Source of the DNA: Catenulispora rubra | GTDB taxonomy: Bacteria; Actinomycetota; Actinomycetes; Streptomycetales; Catenulisporaceae | Reading direction: 5' to 3' | Length of the DNA stretch: 52,085 bases | Assembly: GCF_015356825.1 (NCBI RefSeq) | Contig: NZ_JAACYW010000053.1 | Span: 1-52,085, forward strand | Translations under genes and position numbers: made by a program | Notes under the pieces: model-generated | What the model was told of the DNA's origin: nothing | The model's database searches: none | What the model saw: only the letters and a program-made list of their open reading frames with translations | Shown: in pieces, positions 42,068 through 49,807 of the stretch | Layout of the letters: every line of letters begins with the position of its first letter | Position numbering within the stretch: the first letter of the stretch is position 1

Positions 42068-42622
42068 TTCACGTTCGCCGAGCGCCGCCACGTCGCGCAC
42101 CGCCTGCTGGACGACACACTGGCGCAGGACGCGTTGATGCACACCTTCAGCCCTGCGGGCCGGGCGCTGCGCGAGAAGTTCAATGGGTTCATCGCGCGCC
42201 GCGGTGAGGTTTTCGAGGAGTTGTCGGGATGGCTTTCCGGACTCGCGGTCCACTACCCGCAGCCTGAAGGGAGCCATCCGCTGGTCGGTACGAAGGCGCC
42301 GGATGCTGTTCTCGGTGGGGAGGGGCTGGTGCGGTCGCTGCGACCGGACCGGTTCATGCTGCTCGACTTCGGCGACAGTTCCAGCGATGACAGTGCCAGC
42401 GATGGCAGTGCTCTGACTGAGCTGGCCGGCGCGCGGGTCGAGGTGCGCTCCGCGCGGCGGCACACCGGCGCGTGGGCCACTGTGCGCGCCGCTCTGATCC
42501 GGCCGGACGGGCATGTCGCGTACGCCGTCGATTCGGCCGAGTCCATGGCCGAGACCTTGCCCGACGCCGTCGCCGCCTGGACTCGGCCCACTGCTTCCAG
42601 CGAACGCCTCGTCTCCGTATGA
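42068..42622 (+). pseudogene. C-terminal remnant of an FAD monooxygenase
   Basis: The frame begins abruptly with FTFAERRHVAHRLLDDTLAQ, which corresponds to the helix following the second FAD motif in group A hydroxylases. The intact enzyme at 25399 has AERHPVAARVLDNTRAQVAL at the same place. It continues through the thioredoxin-like C-terminal domain (SHPLVGTKAPDAVL, RPDRFMLLDFGD) to a normal stop. All FAD- and substrate-binding parts are missing and there is no start signal. The join lies in a short AT-richer patch about 45 bases after the DUF4082 gene. The MarR gene that follows was probably its regulator. Confidence 0.8.
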
Positions 42623-42657
42623 TGCCGCGCGGCCAAGGACACGAGAGGGCGGAACCG

Positions 42658-43173
42658 ATGGATCAGGGCTCAGCGGAGCAGCAGGACTATGTCGATCGGC
42701 TCATCGAGGCCATCACGTATGCCCACGAGCCCGAGGTGATCGGGGCCAAGGCGCTGGCCTACCGGCTCCGCCGGCTCGCGCACCGGTTGGAGACGGACAT
42801 CAAGCGGGAGCTCGCGCCGCACGGTATCGAGCTGTGGGAGCTGGAGCTGCTCGCCTGCCTGATCCGCTCCGGACCCGACCACCGGCTGTCCGCCGGCCAG
42901 CTCATGGCCCAGCTGCAACTGACGTCCGGGGCGATCACCAACCGCGTCGCCCGGCTCGAAGGCAACGGCTGGCTGACCCGGGAGCTCGACCCGAACGACC
43001 GCCGCTCCGTGCTCGTCACCCTCACCCCGGCCGGGCACGAGCGGGCGGTCGAGGTCTTCGCGATCAAGACCGATGCCGAGTTCTCGCTGCTCTCCTCGAT
43101 CCCGGCGGACGCCCAGCGTCGGATCAACGACGACCTGCGCACTGTGCTCATCGCGCTGGAGGGGCCCGCCTGA
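42658..43173 (+). CDS. MarR-family regulator
   Basis: A 171-residue regulator. The winged helix is LSAGQLMAQLQLTSGAITNR, VARLEGNGWLTRE, then DPNDRRSVLVTLTPAG (wing). The flanking helices give dimerisation. MarR proteins repress nearby catabolic or efflux genes until a phenolic ligand binds. Its former neighbour, the flavin hydroxylase, survives only as a remnant, so its present target is uncertain. GAGGG precedes ATG 42658. Confidence 0.9.
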   Translation: MDQGSAEQQDYVDRLIEAITYAHEPEVIGAKALAYRLRRLAHRLETDIKRELAPHGIELWELELLACLIRSGPDHRLSAGQLMAQLQLTSGAITNRVARLEGNGWLTRELDPNDRRSVLVTLTPAGHERAVEVFAIKTDAEFSLLSSIPADAQRRINDDLRTVLIALEGPA

Positions 43174-43193
43174 TCGGGGCGGGGAACGGCGAA

Positions 43194-43236
43194 GGCGTCC
43201 AGTAGGGGCCGATGAATCAGGACCCTGCTGGACGCC
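43194..43236 (+). terminator. Hairpin after the MarR gene
   Basis: GGCGTCCAGTAGGG (43194-43207) and CCCTGCTGGACGCC (43223-43236) pair over 14 positions with one G-U. It lies 20 bases past the stop and has no T-run. It also sits beyond the convergent propeller gene. Confidence 0.6.
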
Positions 43237-43254
43237 CGCAGCCTCAATGGGCTG

Positions 43255-43298
43255 GATCAGCGCCGATCCGAGACGATCAACGCAGATCAGCGCCGATC
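43255..43298. repeat. GATCAGCGCCGATC direct repeat
   Basis: The 14-base unit GATCAGCGCCGATC occurs at 43255-43268 and 43285-43298, a 30-base period, with decayed units around it, ahead of the convergent stop codon. Confidence 0.6.
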
Positions 43299-43306
43299 AG
43301 CACCGA

Positions 43307-45376
43307 CTAGAACGGTCCGGCGATCGTCGCCAGGTGCCGGTTGATGAGGACGTCGTACTTGCCCGCGCCGTAGAGCGCGGTGCCGACCTGCTTGATCACG
43401 CTGTCCGGCACGGCGGACGGCCCGCCGAACACCGGCAGCGCGCCCATCAGCGCGCTCGGACCCATGTGGGTCAGCGGAGCGTGCTGCTTCAGCCAGGACA
43501 GCTCGGCCGCCGGCAGCGTCGTGCCGTCGGCCAGCAGCAGCGGCGAGTTCCAGCGCCCGGTCAGCGCGCCGCCGGACAGCGCGTCCGGCCAGTTCTGGCC
43601 GGTGGCGATGCCCGGCACCAGCGGTCCGGCGTCGACCGCCGGGAACATGGTGCTGCCGGCGACCGCCGCGGCGGTGGCGTAGCGGTCCCGGCCGGCCAGG
43701 TCGGTGACCTTGCCGTGCCAGCTCGGCTCGCCGGTGGCCACCGCGGTGACGCCCTGGCCGCCGACCGCGTAGATCTTGCTGACGTCCGGGTTGATGCCCG
43801 CGAGGTAGGACTTGGTCTCCGACGGCATGACGCCGTCGTGGGTCAGCAGGACGACGCCGGTGCCCAGCTGCGGGGAGGTGCGGTTGCCGTTGACGCCGGC
43901 GCCCGCGGTGAGCGCGTCGGGGAAGTTGTCGCCGGTGGCGATGGCCACGCTGCCGGGGATCCCGCCGATGGTCTGGGCGATGCGGACCGAGGTCGCGTAG
44001 CGGTCGGTGCCGCCGACCCGGTCCACGGTGAAGCCCAGCGCCGCCACGTCCGCCGCCACCTGCGGGGACAGGGCCTTCTCGCCGCCGAGCAGGTAGATGG
44101 TGGAGCCGGGCGGCAGGATCCGGGTCAGCTCCTTGGCGACCTCCGGGGAGAGCTTGTGCGGGTCGGTCAGCAGCAGCGGACCGGCCTTCGCCACGGCCAG
44201 CGCGTTGCCGGACAGCGCGTCGGCGAACTGGTCGTCGCGGGCGATCACCGCGGACTTCGCGATGCTGTTGCCGTTCGCGTCGGAGAAGGCGGTGCCGCGG
44301 TCGGCGGTGTTGTAGCCGGACACCTTGACCGCGGTGTCGACGCGGTCGGTGCCGCCGAGGCGGTCGATCGTGGGCTTGGTCACCGGCGGGAGGAAGGGCG
44401 TGGGCGTGTTCGTCGGGCCGGTGTAGAGCGGTCCGTTGTCCCAGGCCAGGTATCCCCCGCCGATGTTGGCGTCGGTGATGATGGCCTTCGGGGATCCGCC
44501 GGTGGCCGCGATCACGTCCAGGTTGTTGGGGCCCCAGGTGCCGCCGGAGCTGTTCGCGATCCAGGTCTGCTCCTGGAACGCGATCTCGGTGCCGTCCGGC
44601 GACCAGACCGGCTGGAAGGTCTGGCCCGCGACATGCGTGAGTTGGTTCGGAGACGTGCCGTCGACGTTCGCGACGATGATCTGCGCTGTGCCGTGCCCGC
44701 CGCCGTACACCGTGTAGGCGATCTTCTTGCCGTCCGGGGAGAAGCTGATCGAGTCGGCGTTCGTCACCGTCGCGACCTTGGACGTGGCCGGGTCGTAGAT
44801 CGCGATGTTGAACGTCACCGCGTTGCTCGTGATGCCGGCGACCAGGCCGCCGGGGCCGAAGACCAGGTGGCCGGTCAGGCCGCCGGGTGCCTTGTAGGCG
44901 GTGAGCCCGGTGCCGTCGGTCTTGATCTTGAAGTTCCCGCCGTTGTTGTTCCGCGCGAACACGACCGTCGAGTCGTCCAGGAACTGCGGGTAGAGGTCCG
45001 CCGGGTTGACGCCGTCGAGGGGCTGGCCGGTCGCCTTGTCCAACAACCGGGCCCCGGTGCCGTCGGCGTTCGAGATCCACAGGTCGTACCCGTCCTGGAA
45101 CACCGCCTTCGTGCCGTCGGGCGAGAACACCGGCGACGTGATGGAGTCGGTCGGGTTGAAGCCGGTGCCGGACGGCGTGACCATGTGCTGCCCCGAACCG
45201 TCCGGGTTGACCCCGTACCAGATCTGGCCCTGGCTGTAGCTGAGCTGTCCGTTGTGCGGTGTCCCGGACGCGGCGTTCGCCGCCGGCGCCGCCAGACCCC
45301 AGACACCCGAGGCGGTGGCCGCACCGACCGCGGCGGCCGCGGTGAGGGCGCGGGCAGCCCTTGAATCGCGAGTCAA
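43307..45376 (-). CDS. Secreted beta-propeller protein with cell-wall-binding repeats
   Basis: A 689-residue secreted protein. Signal peptide to about residue 36. Residues about 40-330 are TolB/PD40-like propeller blades (SPVFSPDGTKAVFQDGYDLW, ISFSPDGKKIAYTVYGG, PVWSPDGTEIAFQEQTWI). Residues about 355-689 hold three cell-wall-binding repeats of the PF04122 type (RLGGTDRVDTAVKV, RVGGTDRYATSVRIA, LAGRDRYATAAAVA, each followed by FADALS/FPDALT/WPDALS). The repeats anchor it to the wall; the propeller may bind a partner. TTG 45376 is chosen because GGGGAGGA lies at the right distance. Confidence 0.9.
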   Translation of the reverse strand: MTRDSRAARALTAAAAVGAATASGVWGLAAPAANAASGTPHNGQLSYSQGQIWYGVNPDGSGQHMVTPSGTGFNPTDSITSPVFSPDGTKAVFQDGYDLWISNADGTGARLLDKATGQPLDGVNPADLYPQFLDDSTVVFARNNNGGNFKIKTDGTGLTAYKAPGGLTGHLVFGPGGLVAGITSNAVTFNIAIYDPATSKVATVTNADSISFSPDGKKIAYTVYGGGHGTAQIIVANVDGTSPNQLTHVAGQTFQPVWSPDGTEIAFQEQTWIANSSGGTWGPNNLDVIAATGGSPKAIITDANIGGGYLAWDNGPLYTGPTNTPTPFLPPVTKPTIDRLGGTDRVDTAVKVSGYNTADRGTAFSDANGNSIAKSAVIARDDQFADALSGNALAVAKAGPLLLTDPHKLSPEVAKELTRILPPGSTIYLLGGEKALSPQVAADVAALGFTVDRVGGTDRYATSVRIAQTIGGIPGSVAIATGDNFPDALTAGAGVNGNRTSPQLGTGVVLLTHDGVMPSETKSYLAGINPDVSKIYAVGGQGVTAVATGEPSWHGKVTDLAGRDRYATAAAVAGSTMFPAVDAGPLVPGIATGQNWPDALSGGALTGRWNSPLLLADGTTLPAAELSWLKQHAPLTHMGPSALMGALPVFGGPSAVPDSVIKQVGTALYGAGKYDVLINRHLATIAGPF

Positions 45377-45731
45377 AGTGATCTTTCCTCCCCCGTGTCG
45401 CGATTTCGGGCCGCGACGCAAGAACCTCTGAAGTGGGCGGCTCAGATTAGCGCCGGGACTCTCGGGTCGGGAAGATGTTCGACTGCTCGTCTTTCCAGCC
45501 CACGGGGCCCACAACCGTGCCGAATCCTTAATTTTCGCAGCATCCTGAAGTAGCATGCGAGGACCGATGGGCCCGGCGGGGGCACGGCGGGCCCCGGGCC
45601 CGGTTCCCCTTGCGGGCGATTGATCCGAGACGCATCCTGGTGGACAGGTCTAGCCGTTGGGGCGCGATCTGCGCCGGGGGGGCGAAGAAGGATCACACGT
45701 CGACGACGCTGGATACTAGGGGCCTCACACC
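45377..45731. other. Divergent intergenic region
   Basis: It holds the 5' sides of the propeller gene and the small protein at 45732. GTCGCG/CGCGAC form a small hairpin near 45400. An AT-richer patch (CCTTAATTTTCGCAGCAT) is at 45526-45543. A GC-only stretch around 45567-45602 contains GGGCCC twice and could fold strongly. No clear promoter pair or gene was seen. Confidence 0.4.
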
Positions 45732-46025
45732 ATGGAAGTTGTTCGGGGAACGGAATTCCGGGATGTCGCCATGCCGACCGGCGCGGGGGCGGCGACCGAC
45801 GCCGACCGGCGGATGGCCGAGGCGGTCGCGCTGTCGTGCGCCAGGAACGGCGCCGATCTGACCGACGATGCCGCGCACGCCGGGTTCACCGCCGCGCTGG
45901 TGACGCTCACCGGGATGTTCAAGGGCTACCTGGCCAACGACCTGGTGGATCAGGACTCGTACGACCTGGTCGTGGCCACGGTCGCCGCGCTGGTCCAGGC
46001 CGGCGACGTCATCCGGCAGGACTAG
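45732..46025 (+). CDS. Small hypothetical protein
   Basis: A 97-residue, probably helical protein (RRMAEAVALSCARNGADLTD, ALVTLTGMFKGYLAND, YDLVVATVAALVQAGDVI). No motif, signal or membrane segment is recognised. It has AGGGGCC upstream and good codon bias, which supports it as real. It is convergent with the zinc-ribbon/HTH gene. Whether it belongs to the tail region is unknown. Confidence 0.6.
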   Translation: MEVVRGTEFRDVAMPTGAGAATDADRRMAEAVALSCARNGADLTDDAAHAGFTAALVTLTGMFKGYLANDLVDQDSYDLVVATVAALVQAGDVIRQD

Positions 46026-46028
46026 GCC

Positions 46029-46088
46029 GGATACGGCAGGCCTAGTCGGGATACGGCAGGTCTGGGCGGGATACGGCAGATCTGGCCG
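46029..46088. repeat. Three tandem 20-base repeats
   Basis: GGATACGGCAG recurs at 46029, 46049 and 46069 with an exact 20-base period; the second half of each unit varies (CCTAGTC, TCTGGGC, TCTGGCC). It fills the gap between two convergent stop codons. Confidence 0.8.
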
Positions 46089-46090
46089 GG

Positions 46091-47059
46091 TCAGTCGCGG
46101 AGCTCCCCGAGCCGGACGCGTGCGACTCTTCGCAGCGCCGGGAGTGCTTGGAGGTCCGCGAGACGGAACAGGCGGGTTGCGGGACCGGCGCTCGATGAGG
46201 CCGATGCCGATGCCGATGCCGAAGCCGAGGCCGAGGCCGATGTCGAAGCCGCCGACGATGTAGTGGTCGGCACCGGCGCGATCTTCGCTCGGCGAACCGC
46301 GCTGTCCAACGTCCGGTACGGGATGCCGGTCATCGCCGCGAGCTCTTTCAGGCTCACCAGCGCGGTGTCGTCGACGCCGGGGATGATCCCCGAGTCCCGG
46401 ACGAGGTCGAAGCGGCGCCAGCGGCCCGGGGCCGGATCGCATTCCGGGGTGGAGCAGACCAGCACGTGCCCCCGGCCGTCCGGTGCGATGGCCGTCTCCG
46501 GGAGCAGGCTCGCCTGGTCGCAGGTGGGGCAGCGGCGGGACCGTTCGCCGTACGCGCCGGCCAGGGTCCTGGCGTACCGGCCGTGCTCTCTGCGGCAGGT
46601 CATCGCCACGGTGTCGCCGACTTCTTCGGGGACCTCGTCGAGGTGTTCGGCGAGGAAGGCGAACCCCGCCTGCAGGGTCTGAACTGGTACGTCCACCGTC
46701 GCCGCCTCGGGGTGGGCCAGGGCCTGTCGCATGGTGTCGATCTCGTCGAGCACCACCTCGTAGGACTGCACCAGGCAGTCCAGGATCGTCACGTCCAGCG
46801 GTGCCGATCCGTGTACGGGAGCCTTGCGTCCGCCGCCGGTCCGCTCGGAATCCCCTGCCGATCCGCGTCCTGAGGCCCCGGTCTCCAGGGCGTGTTGGAG
46901 CCGATCGGCTGCACGTGCGGCTTCCCGCACGATGCGCCCCCGTTCCTCGATCACGTACCTCATCTCCTGTGTCACCGAAGGTGTCATCGGATGCGCGTCC
47001 GGCGCGGCGCCTCCGCCGGCCGGGTGCGTTCCCGATAGTTTGACAGTGCCCTCATTCAC
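46091..47059 (-). CDS. Zinc-ribbon/HTH DNA-binding-like protein
   Basis: A 322-residue protein I cannot assign to a family. A helical N-terminal half (YVIEERGRIVREAARAADRL, DVTILDCLVQSYEVVLDEID) is followed near residue 175 by CPTC and, 32 residues on, CSTPEC, a probable zinc ribbon. A short helix-turn-helix follows (LVSLKELAAMTGIPYRTLDS, AVRRAKI), and then an alternating Ala-Ser tract of about 25 residues leads to FRLADLQAL. The closing part resembles MerR/excisionase-type domains in which the recognition segment is split by the tract. It is divergent from the WhiB gene over 529 bases and may regulate the tail region. The GTG start is weakly supported. Confidence 0.65.
   Translation of the reverse strand: MNEGTVKLSGTHPAGGGAAPDAHPMTPSVTQEMRYVIEERGRIVREAARAADRLQHALETGASGRGSAGDSERTGGGRKAPVHGSAPLDVTILDCLVQSYEVVLDEIDTMRQALAHPEAATVDVPVQTLQAGFAFLAEHLDEVPEEVGDTVAMTCRREHGRYARTLAGAYGERSRRCPTCDQASLLPETAIAPDGRGHVLVCSTPECDPAPGRWRRFDLVRDSGIIPGVDDTALVSLKELAAMTGIPYRTLDSAVRRAKIAPVPTTTSSAASTSASASASASASASASSSAGPATRLFRLADLQALPALRRVARVRLGELRD
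46196..46250. repeat. GCCGAT/GCCGAG hexamer microsatellite
   Basis: About nine hexamer units (GCCGAT, GCCGAA or GCCGAG) read on the minus strand as the Ala-Ser tract of the zinc-ribbon protein. Multiples of six keep the frame, so length may vary between strains without inactivating the gene. Confidence 0.75.
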
Positions 47060-47070
47060 TCTTCATGGTC

Positions 47071-47130
47071 GCGGACCTGTGGGTCCGCGCGCCACCGAAC
47101 CTGCCGGTGGCCGCGTGGCGGGGGCCACGC
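47071..47130. other. Cluster of three adjacent hairpins
   Basis: Three perfect 7-bp stems lie side by side in 60 bases: GCGGACC/GGTCCGC (47071-47088), GCCACCG/CGGTGGC (47091-47111) and GCGTGGC/GCCACGC (47113-47130), with loops of 4, 7 and 4. They begin 12 bases upstream of the zinc-ribbon protein start. They could be a structured 5' leader, a terminator against read-through, or protein sites. Confidence 0.6.
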
Positions 47131-47588
47131 CTGCTCTGGCGTGCCCTCAGGTCTGCCAAATCAAACATCAGTTCGAATTGATTCGAAGCATAGGCCGAGG
47201 TCCGCTTCGAAAGCCACCGTTCAGGCGTTGCCTGGCCGCAACCGGCCGCACACCGTCGCGCCGCCGTCTTCGAACCCTGATTCGGGCGGGTCGCAGGTCA
47301 GGCCCTGTGGATAACTAAACGCTTGCGCCGCCGTGGTCGGAGGATGCAACATTCTCGACGATAAGTTGTTCTCGGTGTGGCCGCAGGGCCCCGGAGCAAC
47401 GAGAACCTCGAGCCCGACGATCGTCGCCTGATCCCAGGTGCGGTCGCCGGGCTTTTGCGTTCCCACGCCCCGCCGGCGACGCGGCATGCCGCGTCCGGAG
47501 CCCGGCCCTGTGTGGTCGTCATCTGATTCCCCGATTTCCCGCGAAGGGGTGGCTGCTTGCTCTCGACTCGTATGACGTTCTCGCGCTG
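47131..47588. other. Intergenic region upstream of WhiB
   Basis: No convincing gene. TTCGAA occurs three times in 40 bases (47172, 47182, 47206), unusual at this GC content. TGTGGATAA at 47306-47314 is the complement of the classical DnaA box TTATCCACA. A perfect 18-base palindrome GACGCGGCATGCCGCGTC is at 47478-47495. A CGGGCTTTT at 47446-47454 may close a weak terminator with GCCCG at 47413. These suggest regulatory use, not proven. Confidence 0.45.
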
Positions 47589-48098
47589 ATGGAAGTTGCT
47601 GATGTGGACGTCACAAATCAGCCGCCGATCGATGACGGACCCGAAGCTCAGGCGGCGCGCCGGCGAGCTCTGGAGCAGGCGCTCACCGGGATCCGGGCCG
47701 CGCGGCGCCGCCGGAAGCCCGAGCCGTCGGCGGTTCCGGTGCAGCCACCGCCCGAACCTTCTGAAACCGCTGAACCTGTTGCCGAATCCGGTGCCGAACC
47801 CGGTGCCTTCGGGGACGCCTGGCCCGCGGTCTCGACCCTGCCCTGGATCGAGCAGGCCGCCTGTCAGGAGGCTGATCCGACGCTGTTCTTCGGCCCGGAC
47901 CTCCTGAGCACCGACGGCCGCCGCGAGCGGATCGCCGAGCGCCGGCGCCGGGAGACAGAGGCGAAGGTCTTCTGCTCCGACTGCCCGGTCCGTGCCCAGT
48001 GCGCCGAGCACGCGCTGTCCCTGCCCGAGGCGCACGGGGTCTGGGGCGGGATGGGCGAGATGGAGCGGCTGGCGCTGCTTCGCCGAGCGGCCGTCTGA
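47589..48098 (+). CDS. WhiB-family iron-sulfur regulator
   Basis: A 169-residue protein. An N-terminal extension of about 80 residues, rich in Pro, Glu and Arg, precedes the WhiB domain: ACQEADPTLFFGPD (first Cys), then FCSDCPVRAQC (the other three, spaced C-x2-C-x5-C), then the GVWGGM turn and a basic end (LLRRAAV). The four Cys hold a [4Fe-4S] cluster; Wbl proteins act by binding the principal sigma factor. Actinophages often carry one. It stands 63 bases before the tail genes in the same direction, so it probably controls them or is controlled with them. The start is uncertain. Confidence 0.9.
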   Translation: MEVADVDVTNQPPIDDGPEAQAARRRALEQALTGIRAARRRRKPEPSAVPVQPPPEPSETAEPVAESGAEPGAFGDAWPAVSTLPWIEQAACQEADPTLFFGPDLLSTDGRRERIAERRRRETEAKVFCSDCPVRAQCAEHALSLPEAHGVWGGMGEMERLALLRRAAV

Positions 48099-48161
48099 CC
48101 GTCGCGGTGTCCGTAACCCCTGCCTTATGCCCCAAGACCTGTAGCGAAAGGAGTGATCCGC

Positions 48162-48572
48162 ATGACCACCTCGCCTCCGAGCAGCCTGCCCGACGTCGAA
48201 CTCGTCGTCATCGACTGGCTCAAGAACACGGCGTCCGCGCCGTGGACCACCGTCGACCGCGTCCCGCCGAGCGGATTCGACGGCACCCAGGCGGTGGTGC
48301 TCGTCTCCCGGATGGGCGGCGCCTGGATCGACACGACCTACGAGGACGTCCCGATCATCCAGCTGGAGTGCTACGGGTCGACCAAGCTCATCGCGATGAC
48401 CGTGGCCATGGCCGCCCGGGCGCGGCTGCTGGCGATCGACGGGTTCGCCGACGGCGGCGCGACCGTCGTGATGGTGACCGAGTGCGACGGTCCGCGCTGG
48501 CTGCCGGACTACCTGCACAACGGCGCCAACCGCTACGTCTCGATGACGCAGCTCAACCTGCGCATGGCCTGA
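48162..48572 (+). CDS. Phage tail completion/terminator-like protein
   Basis: A 136-residue protein: LPDVELVVIDWLKN, FDGTQAVVLVSRMGGAWIDT, TYEDVPIIQLECYGSTKLIA, AMAARARLLAID, and a closing strand RYVSMTQLNLRM. The size, the alpha/beta pattern (helix, Arg- or Gly-linked strands, long helix, final strands) and the place just before the major tail gene fit the tail terminator or head-tail completion family of siphophages. AAAGGAG stands before ATG 48162. It would cap the tail tube end, where a head normally joins. Confidence 0.75.
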   Translation: MTTSPPSSLPDVELVVIDWLKNTASAPWTTVDRVPPSGFDGTQAVVLVSRMGGAWIDTTYEDVPIIQLECYGSTKLIAMTVAMAARARLLAIDGFADGGATVVMVTECDGPRWLPDYLHNGANRYVSMTQLNLRMA

Positions 48573-48701
48573 GCGCCGCCCCTGCGCCGCCCGCGCCCCG
48601 CCGGCCTCCGGCGCGGTCCGCGGGCCCACGACACCGGCGGGCCGTCCGGTACCGACCGGGTGAGGTAACCCTCAACAGACAAGTCAAAGGAGAGATGGTC
48701 C

Positions 48702-49310
48702 ATGCCTGGAACCAACCCGAGCCAGATCCGCGTGGCCGGCCACGGTCACGTCTTCGTCGCCCCGCTGGGCACCGCCGCGCCGGCGGACACCACCACCGCG
48801 TGGGGCGCGGCCTGGCACGACCTCGGCTACACCGACAACACCGGGGTGAAGTTCAGCAAGAAGGACAAGCTCGACAAGATCGACTCCTGGCAGACCGCCT
48901 CCGCGGTCCGCCACGTGTTCTCGGCCCGCGAGCTGACCCTGAAGTTCTCGATGATCCAGGTCAACACCGACACCCTGCCGTTCTTCTTCGGCGGCAACCC
49001 GACCACCAACGCGGTGACAAACATCGGCACCGGCACCCCGCCGGCCCCCCTGTGGTCCTACGCCGTCCAGACCACCCCGGACCTGGACGAGCGCATGCTC
49101 GGCATCGAGTTCACCGACACCGTCCAGGGCTCCGGCGGCGGCGCGGTGAAGTACCGCGTCATCGTCAACCGCGGCTCGGTCATCGACACCGACGACCTGT
49201 CCCTGGTCAACAACGGCTCCATCAAGCTTGGCGTGACCTTCGAGGCCATGGAGGTCAACGACGCCACCCCGCTGGCCACCTGGCTGATGAACGACCCGGC
49301 GCTGTCGTAG
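48702..49310 (+). CDS. Phage major tail (tube) protein
   Basis: A 202-residue beta-rich protein: HGHVFVAPLGTAAPADTTTA, WHDLGYTDNTGVKFSKKDKL, REL, LKFSMIQVNTDTLPFFFGG, YRVIVNRGSVIDTDDLSLVN, KLGVTFEAM. The N-terminal pattern (label of position, then WHDLGYTDNTGV) is typical of actinophage major tail proteins, which stack as hexamer rings into the tube. AAAGGAGA precedes ATG 48702. It is followed by the chaperone gene as in siphophages. Confidence 0.85.
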   Translation: MPGTNPSQIRVAGHGHVFVAPLGTAAPADTTTAWGAAWHDLGYTDNTGVKFSKKDKLDKIDSWQTASAVRHVFSARELTLKFSMIQVNTDTLPFFFGGNPTTNAVTNIGTGTPPAPLWSYAVQTTPDLDERMLGIEFTDTVQGSGGGAVKYRVIVNRGSVIDTDDLSLVNNGSIKLGVTFEAMEVNDATPLATWLMNDPALS

Positions 49311-49442
49311 GCGATCTGGGTGTTCCAGGCGGGTTGGGCGAGCTAGGCGAGCCAAGCGATCTAGGCGCTGAACGCGCCGACCGGATCGGCGGCCGGGGTT
49401 CCCTTCGGGGGCTCGGTCCGCCGTCCGGTCGGCGCGCCCCGT

Positions 49443-49473
49443 TTCACAGAACCCGTATTCACAGAACCCGTAT
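49443..49473. repeat. Tandem TTCACAGAACCCGTAT
   Basis: A 15-base period repeat, two copies, in the 203-base gap between the major tail and chaperone genes. Just upstream, 49318-49360 holds AGGCGAGC- and GCGATCTAGGC-type degenerate repeats. No gene is seen in the gap. Confidence 0.7.
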
Positions 49474-49513
49474 CCACCAGCTTCCGCACCCGCACGTCCC
49501 GAAGGAGACATCC

Positions 49514-49807
49514 ATGACCACGTTCGACGTCAACGCGGCGCGCGCCCAGCGCCTGGAGGCCGCCGGCGGCCACACCTGGGCCTTCACCCTCGACACCGAG
49601 ACCTTCACCCTGCCGCGCGAACTGCCCCGGGCCACCGCGCGCGCCATGGCCGCCACCGATGACAACGACATCGACGCGATGCTGCGCCTGCTGCTCGGCG
49701 ACGTCCAGTACGAGCGCTTCGCCCGGCACGACCTGACGGTCCAGGACATCGCGGCGATCCTCACCGCCTACGGCGAGCAGACGGGCCTGTCCCTGGGGGA
49801 AGGCTGA
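49514..49807 (+). CDS. Tail assembly chaperone, short (G-type) form
   Basis: A 97-residue acidic protein (FTLDTETFTLPRELPRATAR, DDNDIDAMLRLLLGDVQYER, LTVQDIAAILTAYGEQTG). Its size and place between major tail and tape-measure genes fit the G protein of the G/GT pair, which guides tape-measure folding. AAGGAGA precedes the ATG. Before the stop the codons read CTG GGG GAA GGC TGA, giving GGGGGAA at 49795-49801, where ribosomes could slip back one base into the open frame that continues to 50223. Confidence 0.8.
   Translation: MTTFDVNAARAQRLEAAGGHTWAFTLDTETFTLPRELPRATARAMAATDDNDIDAMLRLLLGDVQYERFARHDLTVQDIAAILTAYGEQTGLSLGEG

Noticed and set aside
47221..47487. An 88-residue minus-strand frame upstream of WhiB
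   Set aside because: No ribosome site, no recognisable domain, and it runs through palindromic intergenic DNA.
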